Positions 8,641-20,859 are shown, counted from the stretch's first letter. The stretch: 64,000 nt of DNA from Alcanivorax nanhaiticus (GCF_000756665.1 NZ_ARXV01000001.1:1-64000); one strand, 5' to 3'. Program-made: numbers and translations. The notes: generated by a model not told the origin, from the letters alone.

Positions 8641-9119
8641 CTTTTTATTCTCTCCGCGTGTCAAACAATCGCCAATAGCAGCAATTATCTGACCGTGATT
8701 ACCGGCCAGTCTGTCCACTCAGCCAGCCCAACCTCTATTGCCTCACTTTACAAAGCCAGCGCCAGTCATTCCAGCACTTAAGTGTCTGATTTTTCTGAAT
8801 CATAATCCATCATGACCTGCTTCACAGAATCGTCATCCGAATGCGCAACTTTTGCCTACCGGAACCCCTTGATTGACCAGCCACCCCCTCCTCTGACACC
8901 ACTTGTCTCTGCGCGGAAAAAAAATGCTTGTACGAACGAAAATCAGGCGATATATAGGCGTAGGAAACTGTTGTCACTCCCGTGACGCTGGCTTGAGCGG
9001 CAGGTTTATTGCTTCCGGCGCCAGGGGAGTGCCAACAGTCCTCTCTGGCGTTGCCGCTACCAGTCAGGTGCGGCAAACCGAACACAGGTTGTTTGAGGAG
9101 GTCAGTACAGGAGGCCACC
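8641..9119. other. Divergent intergenic region
   Basis: This 479-base stretch separates the minus-strand gene at 8640 from the plus-strand small acidic gene. Apart from the promoter candidate at 8928-8956 I see no gene or repeat. The 165-base stretch between that promoter and the start codon would be a long 5' leader, in which no riboswitch was recognised. Confidence 0.5.
8928..8956 (+). promoter_or_regulatory. Sigma-70-type promoter for the small acidic protein gene
   Basis: TTGTAC (8928-8933) and TATATA (8951-8956) are separated by exactly 17 bases. It points to the gene at 9120 and leaves a leader of about 155 bases. Confidence 0.55.
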
Positions 9120-9356
9120 ATGAGTAACCATCGTAATGAGCAAGACCTTGATTCGGAAGATCTGCTGATGAACGAAGATTTCGATAACCTGGATGATGAC
9201 ATGGATGAAGAAGAGCAGGAGGCAGGCAATGCCCGCAGCCGCTCTTTCAACATGGACATGCGTCATCGCATCGAAGATCGACTGGAGGAACGCCGTCTGC
9301 GCAAGGAACTTAATGAATACGAGTTCTTTGAGCTGGATGATGATGTCCTTCACTAA
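9120..9356 (+). CDS. Small acidic PA3496-family protein
   Basis: A 78-residue protein. The first half is very acidic (SEDLLMNEDFDNLDDDMDEE) and the second half is a charged helix (RHRIEDRLEERRLRKELNEY) ending in EFFELDDDV. This RRIEDxLEERRLRxEL pattern is that of the PA3496 family of Pseudomonas relatives, described as a putative envelope-integrity or regulatory protein; its function is not established. The ATG at 9120 has a perfect AGGAGG at 9110-9115, so a longer in-frame reading from 9009 is rejected. It is monocistronic, ending before a bidirectional terminator. Confidence 0.85.
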   Translation: MSNHRNEQDLDSEDLLMNEDFDNLDDDMDEEEQEAGNARSRSFNMDMRHRIEDRLEERRLRKELNEYEFFELDDDVLH

Positions 9357-9471
9357 GGCATGTGACTGAAAACAAGCGACGGAATATCCTCCGAAGCCGT
9401 TACCCGTGTTAACTCACAGGTAGAGTGTCGGATTGGATCATTTGCCAGCGACTTGCCAAAGAAACAGCCAA

Positions 9472-9506
9472 TAAAAAGGCCGGCGTTTAGCCGGCCTTTT
9501 TATTTT
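9472..9506. terminator. Bidirectional terminator
   Basis: A perfect stem AAGGCCGGC/GCCGGCCTT with a 5-base loop has A and T runs on both sides. It serves the convergent small acidic gene (plus) and sucD (minus). Confidence 0.85.
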
Positions 9507-9520
9507 GATCCCACCGCCTT

Positions 9521-10396
9521 TTACCAGCCGGTGAGTTCTTTCAGTGCCTGACCGATGCCGGCCGGGTTACGGGTAGTCTTCACTCCCGCAGCTTCCAGAG
9601 CCGCAAACTTCTCGTCCGCAGTCCCCTTGCCGCCAGCAATGATGGCACCAGCATGGCCCATGCGCTTGCCAGGAGGCGCGGTAACGCCAGCAATGTAGCT
9701 GACCACAGGCTTGGTCACGTTGGCCTTGATGTAGGCGGCAGCCTCATCTTCCGCGGTACCGCCGATCTCACCTACCATGATGATAGCTTCAGTCTGCGGA
9801 TCGTTCTGGAACAGTTCCAGCGCATCAATGAAGGTCATACCCGGAATCGGATCACCGCCGATACCGATACAGGTAGACTGACCAAAGCCCAGCTTGGTGG
9901 TCTGGTTAACCGCTTCATAGGTCAGAGTACCGGAGCGGGACACGATGCCCACTTTACCCGGCTGGTGGATATGACCGGGCATGATGCCGATCTTGCACTG
10001 GCCAGGAGTAATCACGCCCGGGCAGTTCGGACCGATCAGGCGCACACCGCCCTTGCGGGTGATGTATTCCTTCACGTACAGCATATCCAGCGCCGGGATG
10101 CCTTCGGTGATGCACACGATCAGCTCGATACCGGCATCGGCAGCTTCCAGAATGGAGTCCTTGCAGAATGCGGCCGGCACGTAGATCACGCTGGCAGTGG
10201 CACCCGTTTCAGCAACGGCTTCGGCAACGGTGTTGAATACCGGCAGGCCCAAGTGGGTTTGACCGCCTTTACCCGGAGTCACACCACCTACCATCTGGGT
10301 GCCGTACTCGATAGCTTGCTCAGAGTGGAAAGTGCCCTGGCTACCAGTGAAACCCTGGCAGATCACCTTGGTGTTCTTGTCGATCAGTACGCTCAT
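9521..10396 (-). CDS. sucD: Succinyl-CoA synthetase alpha subunit
   Basis: A 291-residue alpha subunit of succinate-CoA ligase. With SucC it interconverts succinyl-CoA and succinate with nucleotide triphosphate formation in the TCA cycle. It carries the CoA-binding segment [24 protein letters not shown], and [10 protein letters not shown] with the phospho-histidine. Length is normal. The ATG overlaps the sucC stop by 4 bases. It is the last gene of the minus-strand TCA block and ends at a strong terminator. Confidence 0.98.
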   Translation of the reverse strand: MSVLIDKNTKVICQGFTGSQGTFHSEQAIEYGTQMVGGVTPGKGGQTHLGLPVFNTVAEAVAETGATASVIYVPAAFCKDSILEAADAGIELIVCITEGIPALDMLYVKEYITRKGGVRLIGPNCPGVITPGQCKIGIMPGHIHQPGKVGIVSRSGTLTYEAVNQTTKLGFGQSTCIGIGGDPIPGMTFIDALELFQNDPQTEAIIMVGEIGGTAEDEAAAYIKANVTKPVVSYIAGVTAPPGKRMGHAGAIIAGGKGTADEKFAALEAAGVKTTRNPAGIGQALKELTGW

Positions 10397-11562
10397 GCGG
10401 CACCTCCAACAGCTTTCACTACCTGCTCGGCAGCGTCTTCAAAACTTTGTGCGGCGATGATATTCATACCGCTCTCGGCCAGCTTCTTGGCACCCAGCTC
10501 GGCATTGTTACCTTCCAGACGAACCACAACCGGAACAGTGACACCCACCTCTTCCACAGCACCAATAATGCCGTCAGCGATAAGGTCACAGCGCACGATA
10601 CCACCGAAGATGTTCACCAGAACGCCTTTCACCTTGTCATCAGAAAGGATGATCTTGAACGCTTCAGTAACACGCTCTTTGGTTGCACCACCACCCACGT
10701 CAAGGAAGTTGGCCGGGGCACCGCCTTTCAGCTGCACCAGATCCATGGTACCCATGGCCAAACCCGCACCATTCACCATGCAGCCGATGTTGCCATCCAG
10801 AGCAACGTAGTTCAGTTCCCACTCCGCTGCGCGACGCTCACGGGCATCTTCCTGCGAGGGATCTTCCAGCGCCTTGATGTCCGGGTGACGATACAGAGCA
10901 GAGCCGTCTACATTGATCTTGGCATCCAGACAATGCAGGTTGCCTTCTTCAGTGATCACCAGCGGGTTCACTTCGATCAGGGCAAGATCCTTGTCGATGA
11001 ACAACTGGGCCAAGCCTACAAAGATCTTGGCAAACTGGTTTACCTGTTTGCCTTCCAGACCCAGTTTGAAGGCAATCTCACGCGCCTGGTAAGGCTGTGC
11101 GCCGACCAGCGGATCAATTTCCGCACGCAGGATCTTTTCCGGGGTTTCTTCAGCCACGGTCTCAATGTCCATACCACCTTCGGTGGAGGCCATGAAAACG
11201 ACACGACGGCTGGCACGGTCCAGCACCGCACTCAGGTACAGTTCCTTGGCGATATCGGTGCAGGTCTCAACCAGAATCTTGGTAACCGGCTGACCTTTCT
11301 CATCGGTCTGGAAAGTCACCAGGTTCTTGCCCAGCCACTGCTCGGCAAAGGCAGCCGCTTCTTCAGCGCTGCTCACCAGCTTCACACCGCCAGCCTTACC
11401 ACGGCCACCAGCGTGTACCTGAGCTTTCACTACCCACTTGTCACCACCGATCTCTTTGGTTTTGGCTGCGACCTCTTCTGGAGTGTCGCAAGCGAAACCG
11501 GTAGAGACTGGCAGGCCATAATCAGCAAAGAGCTGTTTTGACTGATACTCATGGAGATTCAT
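10393..11562 (-). CDS. sucC: Succinyl-CoA synthetase beta subunit
   Basis: A 389-residue ATP-grasp subunit of succinate-CoA ligase. It begins [19 protein letters not shown], as typical family members do, and carries [33 protein letters not shown] and [11 protein letters not shown]. Normal length. It is coupled by overlap to sucD and preceded by a 69-base gap after lpd that holds a GGCGCC hairpin. Confidence 0.98.
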   Translation of the reverse strand: MNLHEYQSKQLFADYGLPVSTGFACDTPEEVAAKTKEIGGDKWVVKAQVHAGGRGKAGGVKLVSSAEEAAAFAEQWLGKNLVTFQTDEKGQPVTKILVETCTDIAKELYLSAVLDRASRRVVFMASTEGGMDIETVAEETPEKILRAEIDPLVGAQPYQAREIAFKLGLEGKQVNQFAKIFVGLAQLFIDKDLALIEVNPLVITEEGNLHCLDAKINVDGSALYRHPDIKALEDPSQEDARERRAAEWELNYVALDGNIGCMVNGAGLAMGTMDLVQLKGGAPANFLDVGGGATKERVTEAFKIILSDDKVKGVLVNIFGGIVRCDLIADGIIGAVEEVGVTVPVVVRLEGNNAELGAKKLAESGMNIIAAQSFEDAAEQVVKAVGGAA

Positions 11563-11590
11563 GCCAATATTTCCATCTGTTGAATGATTC

Positions 11591-11607
11591 GGCGCCTTTT
11601 GGGCGCC
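11591..11607. promoter_or_regulatory. Intercistronic GGCGCC hairpin between lpd and sucC
   Basis: Two GGCGCC blocks form a compact stem. In the minus (coding) direction no T run follows it, so it is not a typical terminator there. The T run is on the plus strand, where no gene is transcribed. It may set RNA stability or processing between lpd and sucCD. Confidence 0.4.
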
Positions 11608-11631
11608 CTTTTTCGCTACCGTTCTACGTCG

Positions 11632-13098
<1,467 letters not shown>

Positions 13099-13142
13099 TC
13101 ACACTGCATAGGCAGCATGAGGCGTGTTGCGTGCGGCGTTTA

Positions 13143-14372
13143 TCAGATATCCAGCAGCAGACGTGCCGGGTCTTCGATGAAGTTCTTCACAGCGACCAGG
13201 AACTGAACCGCTTCCTTGCCATCGATCAGACGGTGATCATAGGACAACGCCAGATACATCATCGGCAAGATTTCCACCTTGCCATCCACCGCCATGGGAC
13301 GCTCCTGGATCTTGTGCATACCCAGAATGGCTGTCTGCGGCGGGTTGAGGATCGGCGTGGAGATCAGGGAACCAAACACACCACCGTTGGAAATGGTGAA
13401 GGTGCCCCCCGTCATCTCTTCAATGGACAGCTTGCCCTTCTGGGCTTTCTGACCGAAGTCGATGATCTGGGATTCCACCTCTGCAAGACCTTTCTGGTCC
13501 GCATCACGGATCACCGGCACTACCAGACCACGGTCAGTCGATACCGCCACACCCACGTCGTAGTAACCGTGATAAACAATGTCATCACCGTCGATGGAGG
13601 CGTTCACCGCCGGGAAACGCTTCAACGCTTCCACACAAGCGCGGGTGAAGAAACCCATGAAGCCCAGGCGCACGTTATGCGCCTTTTCGAACTCCGGCTG
13701 GTAATTCTTGCGCATATCCATGATCGGCTTCATGTTGACCTCGTTGAAGGTGGTCAACATGGCCGCATCCTGCTGGGCGGATACCAGACGCTCGGCAATG
13801 CGTTTGCGCAAGCGGGTCATCGGTACCCGGCGCTCTTCACGCTCACCAGGTGCAGCAGGCACTTCAGCGGCAGCCGGCTGTTGTGGAGCCGGTTGGCTGG
13901 CACGCTGTTCAGCCTTGTTGCTGATGGCCTGCTCAACGTCCTGCTTGGTGATGCGCCCGCCTTTACCGGTACCACTCACTTGCTCGGCAGCAATGCCATG
14001 CTCGCTCATCAACTTGCGAGCCGCCGGGCCAGCCTGGTCGGAGGCACTGCTGTCATCGCTGGCACTGGTTGCTTCAGATCCAGATTCGGCTGCCGGCTCG
14101 CTGCTGGCCGCAGGCGCCGGTGCAGACCCGGATGCACCTTCTTCAAAATGAGCCAGCACCTGCTGGCTTTCCACCGTGTCACCTTCGCCAGCAAGGATCT
14201 TGCTGACCACGCCATCGGCAGGTGCTACTACTTCCAGTACTACCTTATCGGTTTCGATATCAACCAGCAGCTCATCACGCTTAACCGCTTCGCCTTCCTG
14301 CTTGTGCCAGGTGGCCACGGTGCCATCCGCTACGGACTCGGGAAACTGCGGGGCTTTGATGTCAGTCGCCAT
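13143..14372 (-). CDS. sucB: Dihydrolipoyllysine succinyltransferase (E2)
   Basis: A 409-residue E2 core of the 2-oxoglutarate dehydrogenase complex. Domains in order: an N-terminal lipoyl domain with the lipoyl-lysine in [11 protein letters not shown], an Ala/Pro/Ser-rich linker, an E3/E1-binding domain ([16 protein letters not shown]), a second Ala/Pro linker, and the catalytic domain ending in [16 protein letters not shown] with the active-site His and Asp. Only one lipoyl domain is present, as usual for SucB. It lies 13 bases after sucA. Confidence 0.97.
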   Translation of the reverse strand: MATDIKAPQFPESVADGTVATWHKQEGEAVKRDELLVDIETDKVVLEVVAPADGVVSKILAGEGDTVESQQVLAHFEEGASGSAPAPAASSEPAAESGSEATSASDDSSASDQAGPAARKLMSEHGIAAEQVSGTGKGGRITKQDVEQAISNKAEQRASQPAPQQPAAAEVPAAPGEREERRVPMTRLRKRIAERLVSAQQDAAMLTTFNEVNMKPIMDMRKNYQPEFEKAHNVRLGFMGFFTRACVEALKRFPAVNASIDGDDIVYHGYYDVGVAVSTDRGLVVPVIRDADQKGLAEVESQIIDFGQKAQKGKLSIEEMTGGTFTISNGGVFGSLISTPILNPPQTAILGMHKIQERPMAVDGKVEILPMMYLALSYDHRLIDGKEAVQFLVAVKNFIEDPARLLLDI

Positions 14373-14385
14373 GACTTATCCTTAT

Positions 14386-17220
14386 TTACTTGATCTCAAA
14401 GGCGTCCTGAACCAGACGCTGCTGTTGTTCGATATGCAGACCCATGGAGCCTGCAGCCGGAGCCGCAGCCATTTCACGGCCTGCGTAATGGACCTGTGCG
14501 GCACCCACCTGGTAAGCCACCCGATACATGTGATGCTGTGAGCAATACCAGGCACCCTGGTTCATCGGCTCTTCCTGGCACCACACCAGATGCTTCAGGT
14601 TCGGATAACCGGACAACACTTCAGCGAGGCGCTGTTCAGGGAACGGATATAGCTGTTCAATTCGAACCAGTGCCGTATCGGTACGACCATCGGCTTCCTG
14701 TTTTTCCAGCAAGTCGTAGTAGACCTTGCCAGAGCACATCACCACCCGCTCGACCTTCTTGGCATCAAGATCGCCGGGATCATCCAGCACGGTCTCGAAT
14801 TTGCCGACGGCAAGATCATCCAGAGTGGAAATCGCCTTCTTGTGGCGCAACAGGCTCTTGGGACTCATCACCACCAACGGCTTGCGCAGCGGACGAATCG
14901 CCTGGCGACGCAGCAAGTGGAAAATCTGCGCCGGAGTGCTTGGCACACAGACCTGCATGTTGTGCTCTGCGCACAACTGCAGGAAGCGCTCAAGGCGCGC
15001 AGAGGAGTGTTCCGGCCCCTGCCCTTCGTAGCCGTGGGGCAACAACATGGTCAGGCCACACAGACGCGCCCATTTGGCTTCCCCAGACGAAATGAACTGG
15101 TCAATCACTACCTGTGCACCGTTGGCGAAGTCACCGAACTGCGCTTCCCAGATCACCAGGGATTTGGGCGTGGTGGTCGCATAACCGTATTCAAAACCCA
15201 GTACGGCTTCCTCAGAAAGCAGGGAGTCGTAGAGGTCAAAACGCGGCTGCTCTTCGTGGAGATGCTGCAGGGCGACAAACTGCCCGCCGTCTTTCTGGTT
15301 ATGCAGAACCGCATGGCGGTGGGAGAAAGTGCCACGACCACAATCCTGACCGGTCAGGCGAACATTAAAGCCCTGATCCAGCAGTGTGGCGTAGGCCATG
15401 GTTTCTCCATAGCCCCAGTTCAACGGCATGGCTCCCGCAGTCATCTTGTGACGGTCTTCCAGGATTTTCTTCACCTGGCGCTGGGCGACAAAGCCTTCGG
15501 GAAGGGTCTCCATGGTCGTCGCCAGAGACTGGATCTTCTTCAGCGGGTAGCCAGTGTCCCAGTCATCTTCAACCTTGTGGCCGATATAGGGAGACCAGTC
15601 CACAAACAAGGCCTTGTTGGGCTCGCGAACCAGCGACTTCACCACATGGTTACCCGCATCCAGCATGTCACGGTAGTTATCTGCCGTTTTCTGGGCTTCC
15701 TGCTCGCTAACCACGCCTTCATTGATCAGGCGCTCGGCATACAAGGTGCGAGTTGTCGGATGGCTCTTGATCTTCTTGTACATCAGCGGCTGGGTACCTG
15801 AAGGCTCATCCGCCTCATTGTGGCCCAGCCGGCGATAACAGATCAGGTCGATCACCACGTCCTTCTTGAACTGCATGCGGTAATCCACCGCCAGCTGTGT
15901 CACGAAGTAAACCGCTTCGGGATCATCTGCATTCACATGGAAGATCGGTGCCTGCACCATCTTCGCCACGTCAGTACAGTACTCGGTAGAACGAGCATCT
16001 TCCCGGCGGGAGGTAGTGAAACCCACCTGGTTGTTGATGATCACATGCAGGGTGCCACCGGTGTAGAAACCGCGGGTCTGGGACATCTGGAATGTCTCCA
16101 TGACCACGCCCTGACCGGCAAAAGCGGCATCACCATGAATCAGAATAGGAACAACCTGTTCGCCGGCAACATCATCACGACGATCCTGACGGGCACGAAC
16201 CGACCCTTCCACCACTGGAGACACGATCTCCAGGTGAGACGGGTTGAAGGCCATGGCCAGGTGCACCTCACCGCCAGAGGTGAGCACGTTGGAAGAGAAG
16301 CCCTGGTGATACTTCACATCACCGGAGCCTGATTCGATGAAACTCTTGCCATCGAATTCTTCAAACAGATCCTTGGGGCTTTTGCCCAGAGTGTTCACCA
16401 GCACGTTCAAACGGCCCCGGTGAGCCATGCCAATGACCATTTCCTTGGCGCCGTAGCTGCCGACCCGCTGAATCATTTCATCCATCAGCGGAATCAGGGA
16501 CTCGCCACCCTCCAGACCAAAGCGCTTGGTCCCGGGATATTTACTACCCAGATATTTTTCCAGGCCCTCAGCAGCAGAGAGGCGCTCAAGAATATGGGTC
16601 TTGATGTCCTTGCCATACTCAGGATGACTGCGAACACCTTCCATACGCTGTTGCAGCCAGCGCTTTTCGGCGGTGTTGACGATATGCATATACTCTGCCC
16701 CAACACTGGAGCAGTAGGTTGTCTGCAAACAGTCTACGATTTCACGGAGAGTGGCTTCGGGCTTGCCGATAAACAGGTTGCCGGTCTGAAAGACGGTATC
16801 CAGATCTGCAGGACTCAACCCGTGATGCGCAAGCTCAAGATCCGGAACGGCTTCCCGCTCCATCAACCCCAGCGGATCCAGCTTGGCCACCTGATGGCCC
16901 CGGTTACGGTAGGCCGCAATCAAATGCAGTACACGCACCTGGCGACGCTCGTGTTCAGTGCTGACAGCACTGGCACCGAACTTCTGTACGCGGGAGCGAT
17001 TTTTGGCCTGAAGCAGGAAGTATTCACGTACGGCCGCATGGGGAACGTCGGATTCGACGGCGGCATCAACGCTGGGAAGCTTTTCGAAATAAACGCGCCA
17101 GTCTTCCGGCACGGAATTGGGATCGGTCAGATAGGATTCGTACAGTTCATCGACATAGGCAGCATTGGCTCCTCCAATGTGTGAGGACTGCCATTGTCGC
17201 TGCATGGAACTGTCTTGCAT
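14386..17220 (-). CDS. sucA: 2-oxoglutarate dehydrogenase E1 component
   Basis: A 944-residue thiamine diphosphate-dependent E1 that decarboxylates 2-oxoglutarate and hands succinyl to SucB. Hallmarks are GMAHRGRLNVL, HGDAAFAGQGVV (ThDP motif), RRLGHNEADEPS, GQDCGRGTFSHRHAV and EAQFGDFANGAQ. The start at 17220 (MQDSSMQRQW) has AAGGAA upstream and is preferred over a further 20 in-frame codons. It opens the sucAB-lpd-sucCD unit, about 390 bases after sdhB. Confidence 0.97.
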   Translation of the reverse strand: MQDSSMQRQWQSSHIGGANAAYVDELYESYLTDPNSVPEDWRVYFEKLPSVDAAVESDVPHAAVREYFLLQAKNRSRVQKFGASAVSTEHERRQVRVLHLIAAYRNRGHQVAKLDPLGLMEREAVPDLELAHHGLSPADLDTVFQTGNLFIGKPEATLREIVDCLQTTYCSSVGAEYMHIVNTAEKRWLQQRMEGVRSHPEYGKDIKTHILERLSAAEGLEKYLGSKYPGTKRFGLEGGESLIPLMDEMIQRVGSYGAKEMVIGMAHRGRLNVLVNTLGKSPKDLFEEFDGKSFIESGSGDVKYHQGFSSNVLTSGGEVHLAMAFNPSHLEIVSPVVEGSVRARQDRRDDVAGEQVVPILIHGDAAFAGQGVVMETFQMSQTRGFYTGGTLHVIINNQVGFTTSRREDARSTEYCTDVAKMVQAPIFHVNADDPEAVYFVTQLAVDYRMQFKKDVVIDLICYRRLGHNEADEPSGTQPLMYKKIKSHPTTRTLYAERLINEGVVSEQEAQKTADNYRDMLDAGNHVVKSLVREPNKALFVDWSPYIGHKVEDDWDTGYPLKKIQSLATTMETLPEGFVAQRQVKKILEDRHKMTAGAMPLNWGYGETMAYATLLDQGFNVRLTGQDCGRGTFSHRHAVLHNQKDGGQFVALQHLHEEQPRFDLYDSLLSEEAVLGFEYGYATTTPKSLVIWEAQFGDFANGAQVVIDQFISSGEAKWARLCGLTMLLPHGYEGQGPEHSSARLERFLQLCAEHNMQVCVPSTPAQIFHLLRRQAIRPLRKPLVVMSPKSLLRHKKAISTLDDLAVGKFETVLDDPGDLDAKKVERVVMCSGKVYYDLLEKQEADGRTDTALVRIEQLYPFPEQRLAEVLSGYPNLKHLVWCQEEPMNQGAWYCSQHHMYRVAYQVGAAQVHYAGREMAAAPAAGSMGLHIEQQQRLVQDAFEIK

Positions 17221-17474
17221 TTTTGCTCGTTCCTTCCGCGGGAATTCGTCACACAACTGTGGTTGGTGCACTGCGACCACAGGGGTGATGACCCTGTTCC
17301 CGTACGCTTCTGATTGTCAGGAGCAACGCCTTTTAAGCCCTGCTCCCCCCGTGAGTACAGCAAAGGCCGAAAACCCTGATGGAGGTTTGTCGGCCTGACG
17401 CTGTCTCGCATTCGAGGGATTACCTCGAACGGCATCTAGTGTAGCCCTTTTATTAAGGTTTTGTTAGACGCCGA

Positions 17475-17496
17475 ATTCATAAAAGATGTTATGAAT
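17475..17496. promoter_or_regulatory. Palindromic candidate operator upstream of sucA
   Basis: ATTCATAA, 6-base spacer, TTATGAAT: a perfect inverted repeat with the dimensions of a dimeric regulator site, about 255 bases upstream of the sucA start. The regulator is unknown. Confidence 0.35.
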
Positions 17497-17573
17497 CGAT
17501 TTCCAGCTGACCTCAATTGGCAAAACGTCGAATAGACAGCAAAAAAAGGGCAATTCACCGCTATTTACAAACA

Positions 17574-17600
17574 AAAAAGGCGACCAACAGGCCGCCTTTC
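17574..17600 (-). terminator. Terminator after sdhB
   Basis: On the minus strand AAAGGCGGCC pairs with GGTCGCCTTT around a short loop and is followed by a T run, 10 bases beyond the sdhB stop. It separates sdhCDAB from sucA. Confidence 0.8.
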
Positions 17601-17609
17601 TTGTGGAGG

Positions 17610-18326
17610 TCAGATACCCCGCTCCAACAGCATGGAGCGGATATGACCAATTGCCCGGGTGGGGTTCAATCCCTTGGGGCAAACGCTGACACAGTTCATG
17701 ATGCCGTGACAACGGAACAGGCTGAAGGGGTCGTCCAGTTTGGACAGACGCTCTTCAGTGGCGTTGTCGCGGCTGTCCGCCAGGAAGCGGTAGCTCTGCA
17801 GCAGTGCCGCCGGACCCAGGAACTTGTCCGGGTTCCACCAGAAGCTCGGGCAGCTGGTAGAGCAGCAGGCACACAGGATACATTCGTACAGACCGTCGAT
17901 CTTGGCGCGCTCTTCCGGAGACTGCAGACGCTCGATGGCCGGAGCCGGCGTGTTGTTCTGCAGGTACGGCTGCACCTTCTCGTACTGGTTGTAGAACATG
18001 CCCATGTCCACTACCAGGTCACGAATGACCGGCAGGCCCGGCAGCGGGCGCAGGATCAGCGGCTTCTTGCCTTCCAGAACACCCGGCGCCACCTGGGACA
18101 GCGGAGTGATACAGGCCAGGCCGTTCTTGCCGTTCATGTTCATACCGTCAGAGCCACAAACACCCTCACGACAGGAGCGACGGTAGGCCAGGGACTGATC
18201 CTGCTCTTTTACCAGAGCCAGGATGTCCAGCACCATGAGGTCTTTACCCTGGGTATCGACCTCATACTCCTTCATGCTCGGCTCGCGGTCCGTTTCCGGA
18301 TTGTAGCGATAGATACTAACTTTCAT
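17610..18326 (-). CDS. sdhB: Succinate dehydrogenase iron-sulfur subunit
   Basis: A 238-residue subunit of complex II that carries electrons from SdhA FAD to quinone. The cysteine clusters are visible: CREGVCGSDGMN ([2Fe-2S]), CILCACCSTSCP and CVSVCPKGLNP ([4Fe-4S] and [3Fe-4S]). Normal length. It is the last gene of sdhCDAB, 14 bases after sdhA. Confidence 0.98.
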   Translation of the reverse strand: MKVSIYRYNPETDREPSMKEYEVDTQGKDLMVLDILALVKEQDQSLAYRRSCREGVCGSDGMNMNGKNGLACITPLSQVAPGVLEGKKPLILRPLPGLPVIRDLVVDMGMFYNQYEKVQPYLQNNTPAPAIERLQSPEERAKIDGLYECILCACCSTSCPSFWWNPDKFLGPAALLQSYRFLADSRDNATEERLSKLDDPFSLFRCHGIMNCVSVCPKGLNPTRAIGHIRSMLLERGI

Positions 18327-18340
18327 CGTATTACTCTCCG

Positions 18341-20116
18341 TTAGTAGGTCCGAGCCTTGGGCTGGAAGGTGTCGACGGTCTTCGGCTTGAAGTTCACGTC
18401 ACGCTTGCCCAGCTTCTTGGCTTTCGGGTCGAAGATGGAGTGGCACAGCCAGTTCTCATCGTCACGATCAGGGTAGTCGTAACGGGAATGGGCACCACGG
18501 CTCTCGGTACGACCTTCAGCGGCAATCGCCGTTGCTTCAGCCACTTCCAACAGGTTGTCCAGCTCCAGCGCTTCAATACGCGCGGTGTTGAACGGCCCGC
18601 TCTTGTCTTCCAGGTGAGCGTTGGCGATACGCTTGCGCAGGTCAGCCAGCTTGGCCACACCTTCCGCCATCAGGTCACCCTTGCGGAATACACCGAAGTG
18701 GTTCTGCATCACGCTCTGCAGTTCCTTGCGCAGGGCAGGAACAGACTCGCCACCGGTAGAAGACTCCCAGCGGTTCAGACGCGCCATGGCTTCGTCGATG
18801 TTGGCATCGGTAGGTTCGTACTGGGTCATGCCCTGACGGAGCTGATCTTCGATGTACAGACCCGCCGCACGACCGAATACCACCAGATCCAGCAGCGAGT
18901 TACCGCCGAGACGGTTCGCACCGTGTACAGATACACAGGCTACTTCACCCACCGCGAAGAGACCGTTAACGAACTGGTCTTCACCTTCATGACCGCCAGA
19001 CAGCTTGATGGCCTGACCGTGAACGTTGGTGGGGATACCACCCATCATGTAGTGACAGGTCGGTACTACCGGGATCGGCTCTTTCACCGGATCGGTCTGT
19101 GCGAAGGTAATGGCCAGTTCACAGATGCCCGGCAGGCGGCTGTGCAGCACTTCTTCACCCAGGTGATCCAGCTTCAGGAATACGTGATCACCATCCGGAC
19201 CGGCACCACGGCCATCCAGAATTTCCATCATCATGGAACGGGCCACAACGTCACGGGACGCCAGATCTTTGGCGTTCGGCGCGTAACGCTCCATGAAGCG
19301 CTCGCCGTCCTTGTTGATCAGGTAGCCACCCTCGCCCCGGCAACCTTCGGTTACCAGTACACCGGCTCCGGCGATGCCGGTCGGGTGGAACTGCCACATT
19401 TCAATGTCCTGCACCGGCAGACCAGCACGCAGGGCCATGCCCACGCCGTCACCAGTATTGATCAGGGCGTTGGTGGTGGAGGCGTAGATACGGCCGGAAC
19501 CACCGGTGGCAAATACGGTTGCCTTGGCCTTGAAGAACACGGTCTCGCCGGACTCGATGTCGATGGCGATCACGCCACAGACATTGCCTTCGTCGTCCTT
19601 CACCAGTTCAGCGGCATACCACTCGTTGTAGAACTGGGTGCCGTTCTTCAGGTTCTGCTGGTACAGGGTGTGCAGCAGCGCGTGACCGGTACGGTCAGCA
19701 GCAGCACAGGTACGGGCCGCCTGGCCGCCCTCACCGAAGTTCTTGGACTGACCACCAAACGGACGCTGGTAGATACGACCTTCTTCGGTACGGGAGAACG
19801 GCAGACCCATGTGGTCCAGCTCGAACACCGCTTCCGGGCCTACATTACACATGTATTCGATAGCGTCCTGGTCACCGATGTAATCGGAGCCTTTAACGGT
19901 ATCGTACATGTGCCAGCGCCAATCATCGTTGGGATCGGCAGACGCGATCGCACAGGTGATACCGCCCTGGGCGGATACGGTGTGCGAACGGGTCGGGAAT
20001 ACTTTGGAAATCAGCGCAGTCTTGAAGCCGGACTGGGCCATCTGCAGTGAGGCGCGCATACCGGCACCACCACCACCTACGACGATAGCGTCAAATGTAA
20101 TAGTGCGAATGGACAT
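18341..20116 (-). CDS. sdhA: Succinate dehydrogenase flavoprotein subunit
   Basis: A 591-residue catalytic subunit that oxidises succinate to fumarate. It has the FAD fold [13 protein letters not shown], the covalent-FAD histidine in [20 protein letters not shown], the [16 protein letters not shown] motif ([16 protein letters not shown]) and a C-terminal [23 protein letters not shown] segment (reads [17 protein letters not shown]). Length and order within sdhCDAB are typical. Confidence 0.98.
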   Translation of the reverse strand: MSIRTITFDAIVVGGGGAGMRASLQMAQSGFKTALISKVFPTRSHTVSAQGGITCAIASADPNDDWRWHMYDTVKGSDYIGDQDAIEYMCNVGPEAVFELDHMGLPFSRTEEGRIYQRPFGGQSKNFGEGGQAARTCAAADRTGHALLHTLYQQNLKNGTQFYNEWYAAELVKDDEGNVCGVIAIDIESGETVFFKAKATVFATGGSGRIYASTTNALINTGDGVGMALRAGLPVQDIEMWQFHPTGIAGAGVLVTEGCRGEGGYLINKDGERFMERYAPNAKDLASRDVVARSMMMEILDGRGAGPDGDHVFLKLDHLGEEVLHSRLPGICELAITFAQTDPVKEPIPVVPTCHYMMGGIPTNVHGQAIKLSGGHEGEDQFVNGLFAVGEVACVSVHGANRLGGNSLLDLVVFGRAAGLYIEDQLRQGMTQYEPTDANIDEAMARLNRWESSTGGESVPALRKELQSVMQNHFGVFRKGDLMAEGVAKLADLRKRIANAHLEDKSGPFNTARIEALELDNLLEVAEATAIAAEGRTESRGAHSRYDYPDRDDENWLCHSIFDPKAKKLGKRDVNFKPKTVDTFQPKARTY

Positions 20117-20119
20117 GGA

Positions 20120-20491
20120 TTACGCCCCTCCCCAGATCAGAACCAGACCCCACAACAGGTACACCACCAGAGCCAGTGCGATTGCCACCTGGGCAATCAG
20201 GCGCACGCCGGTGGCAGCTTTACCAAAGGTCAGGCTGGTCAGGTAGTCAGTGGTTACGCCCCACAGGCCTACCCAGGTATGTGCGGCAACAGCAATTACC
20301 AGCAGCGTATTGGCAATCTGCATGCAAACGGAACCCATGAAAGCCTTCCAGCTGCCATAGTCCAAATCGCCAGTGCACATCAGATAGCCCAGCATGCCGA
20401 TCAGGTACACACCAATAATGACAGCGGAAACACGCTGAATGAGCCAGTCATACAGGCCATTACGGCCCAGACTCGTTACCGGGGTTACCAT
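20120..20491 (-). CDS. sdhD: Succinate dehydrogenase membrane anchor subunit
   Basis: A 123-residue cytochrome b-type membrane anchor with three predicted helices. It has the quinone-site segment YDWLIQRVSAVIIGVYLIG and the AAHTWVGLWGVTTDYL region with the likely haem ligand. The ATG at 20491 has AGGAGG six bases upstream and is preferred over a TTG two codons earlier. It overlaps sdhC by a few bases. Confidence 0.93.
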   Translation of the reverse strand: MVTPVTSLGRNGLYDWLIQRVSAVIIGVYLIGMLGYLMCTGDLDYGSWKAFMGSVCMQIANTLLVIAVAAHTWVGLWGVTTDYLTSLTFGKAATGVRLIAQVAIALALVVYLLWGLVLIWGGA

Positions 20492-20859
20492 ATCCAACCT
20501 CCTACCAGCAGAATCAGTACCGCAGAGATGATGAACACCAGTTTGGCGCCACGGCGGCCGCCTTCCAGGGTTTCACCAACGCCGGTGTCCATAATGAGAT
20601 GGCGGATACCCGCCACCAGGTGATACAGCAATACAGCCAGAATGGCCCATACCACCAGCTTCACCAGCGGGGAGGTCATCAGTTCTTTCAGGTCCGCAAA
20701 GCTCTCGGGAGACGCCAGGGAGCGATCCAGCATCCACAGCAGAATCGGCAGCGCCAGGAAAATGGCAACGCCGGTTACACGGTGGGTGATAGATGCTATA
20801 GCCGTGACCGGGAACTTGATCGTGCTCAGATCGAGGTTAACGGGTCGCTTGTCGTTCAC
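20485..20859 (-). CDS. sdhC: Succinate dehydrogenase cytochrome b556 subunit
   Basis: A 124-residue membrane subunit with three helices. It carries the family signature KFPVTAIASITHRVTGVAIF and the haem histidine in HLVAGIRHLIMD. The start is a GTG at 20859 (MNDKRPVNLDL) with only a weak TAGG upstream. First gene of sdhCDAB, divergent from gltA. Its stop lies inside the start region of sdhD, so the two are coupled. Confidence 0.93.
   Translation of the reverse strand: MNDKRPVNLDLSTIKFPVTAIASITHRVTGVAIFLALPILLWMLDRSLASPESFADLKELMTSPLVKLVVWAILAVLLYHLVAGIRHLIMDTGVGETLEGGRRGAKLVFIISAVLILLVGGWIW

Larger units (their letters stand above)
17221..17609. other. sdhB-sucA intergenic region with palindrome
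   Basis: This gap holds the sdhB terminator (17574-17600), a perfect 8-bp inverted repeat ATTCATAA/TTATGAAT at 17475-17496, and a weak promoter candidate on the minus strand (TAACAA, 17 bases, TACACT) between about 17438 and 17466. The palindrome sits just upstream of that -35 and could be a regulator site for sucA. This assignment is inference. Confidence 0.4.

Noticed and set aside
18440..20050. 536-residue plus-strand open frame
   Set aside because: Antisense to sdhA; no recognisable domains.
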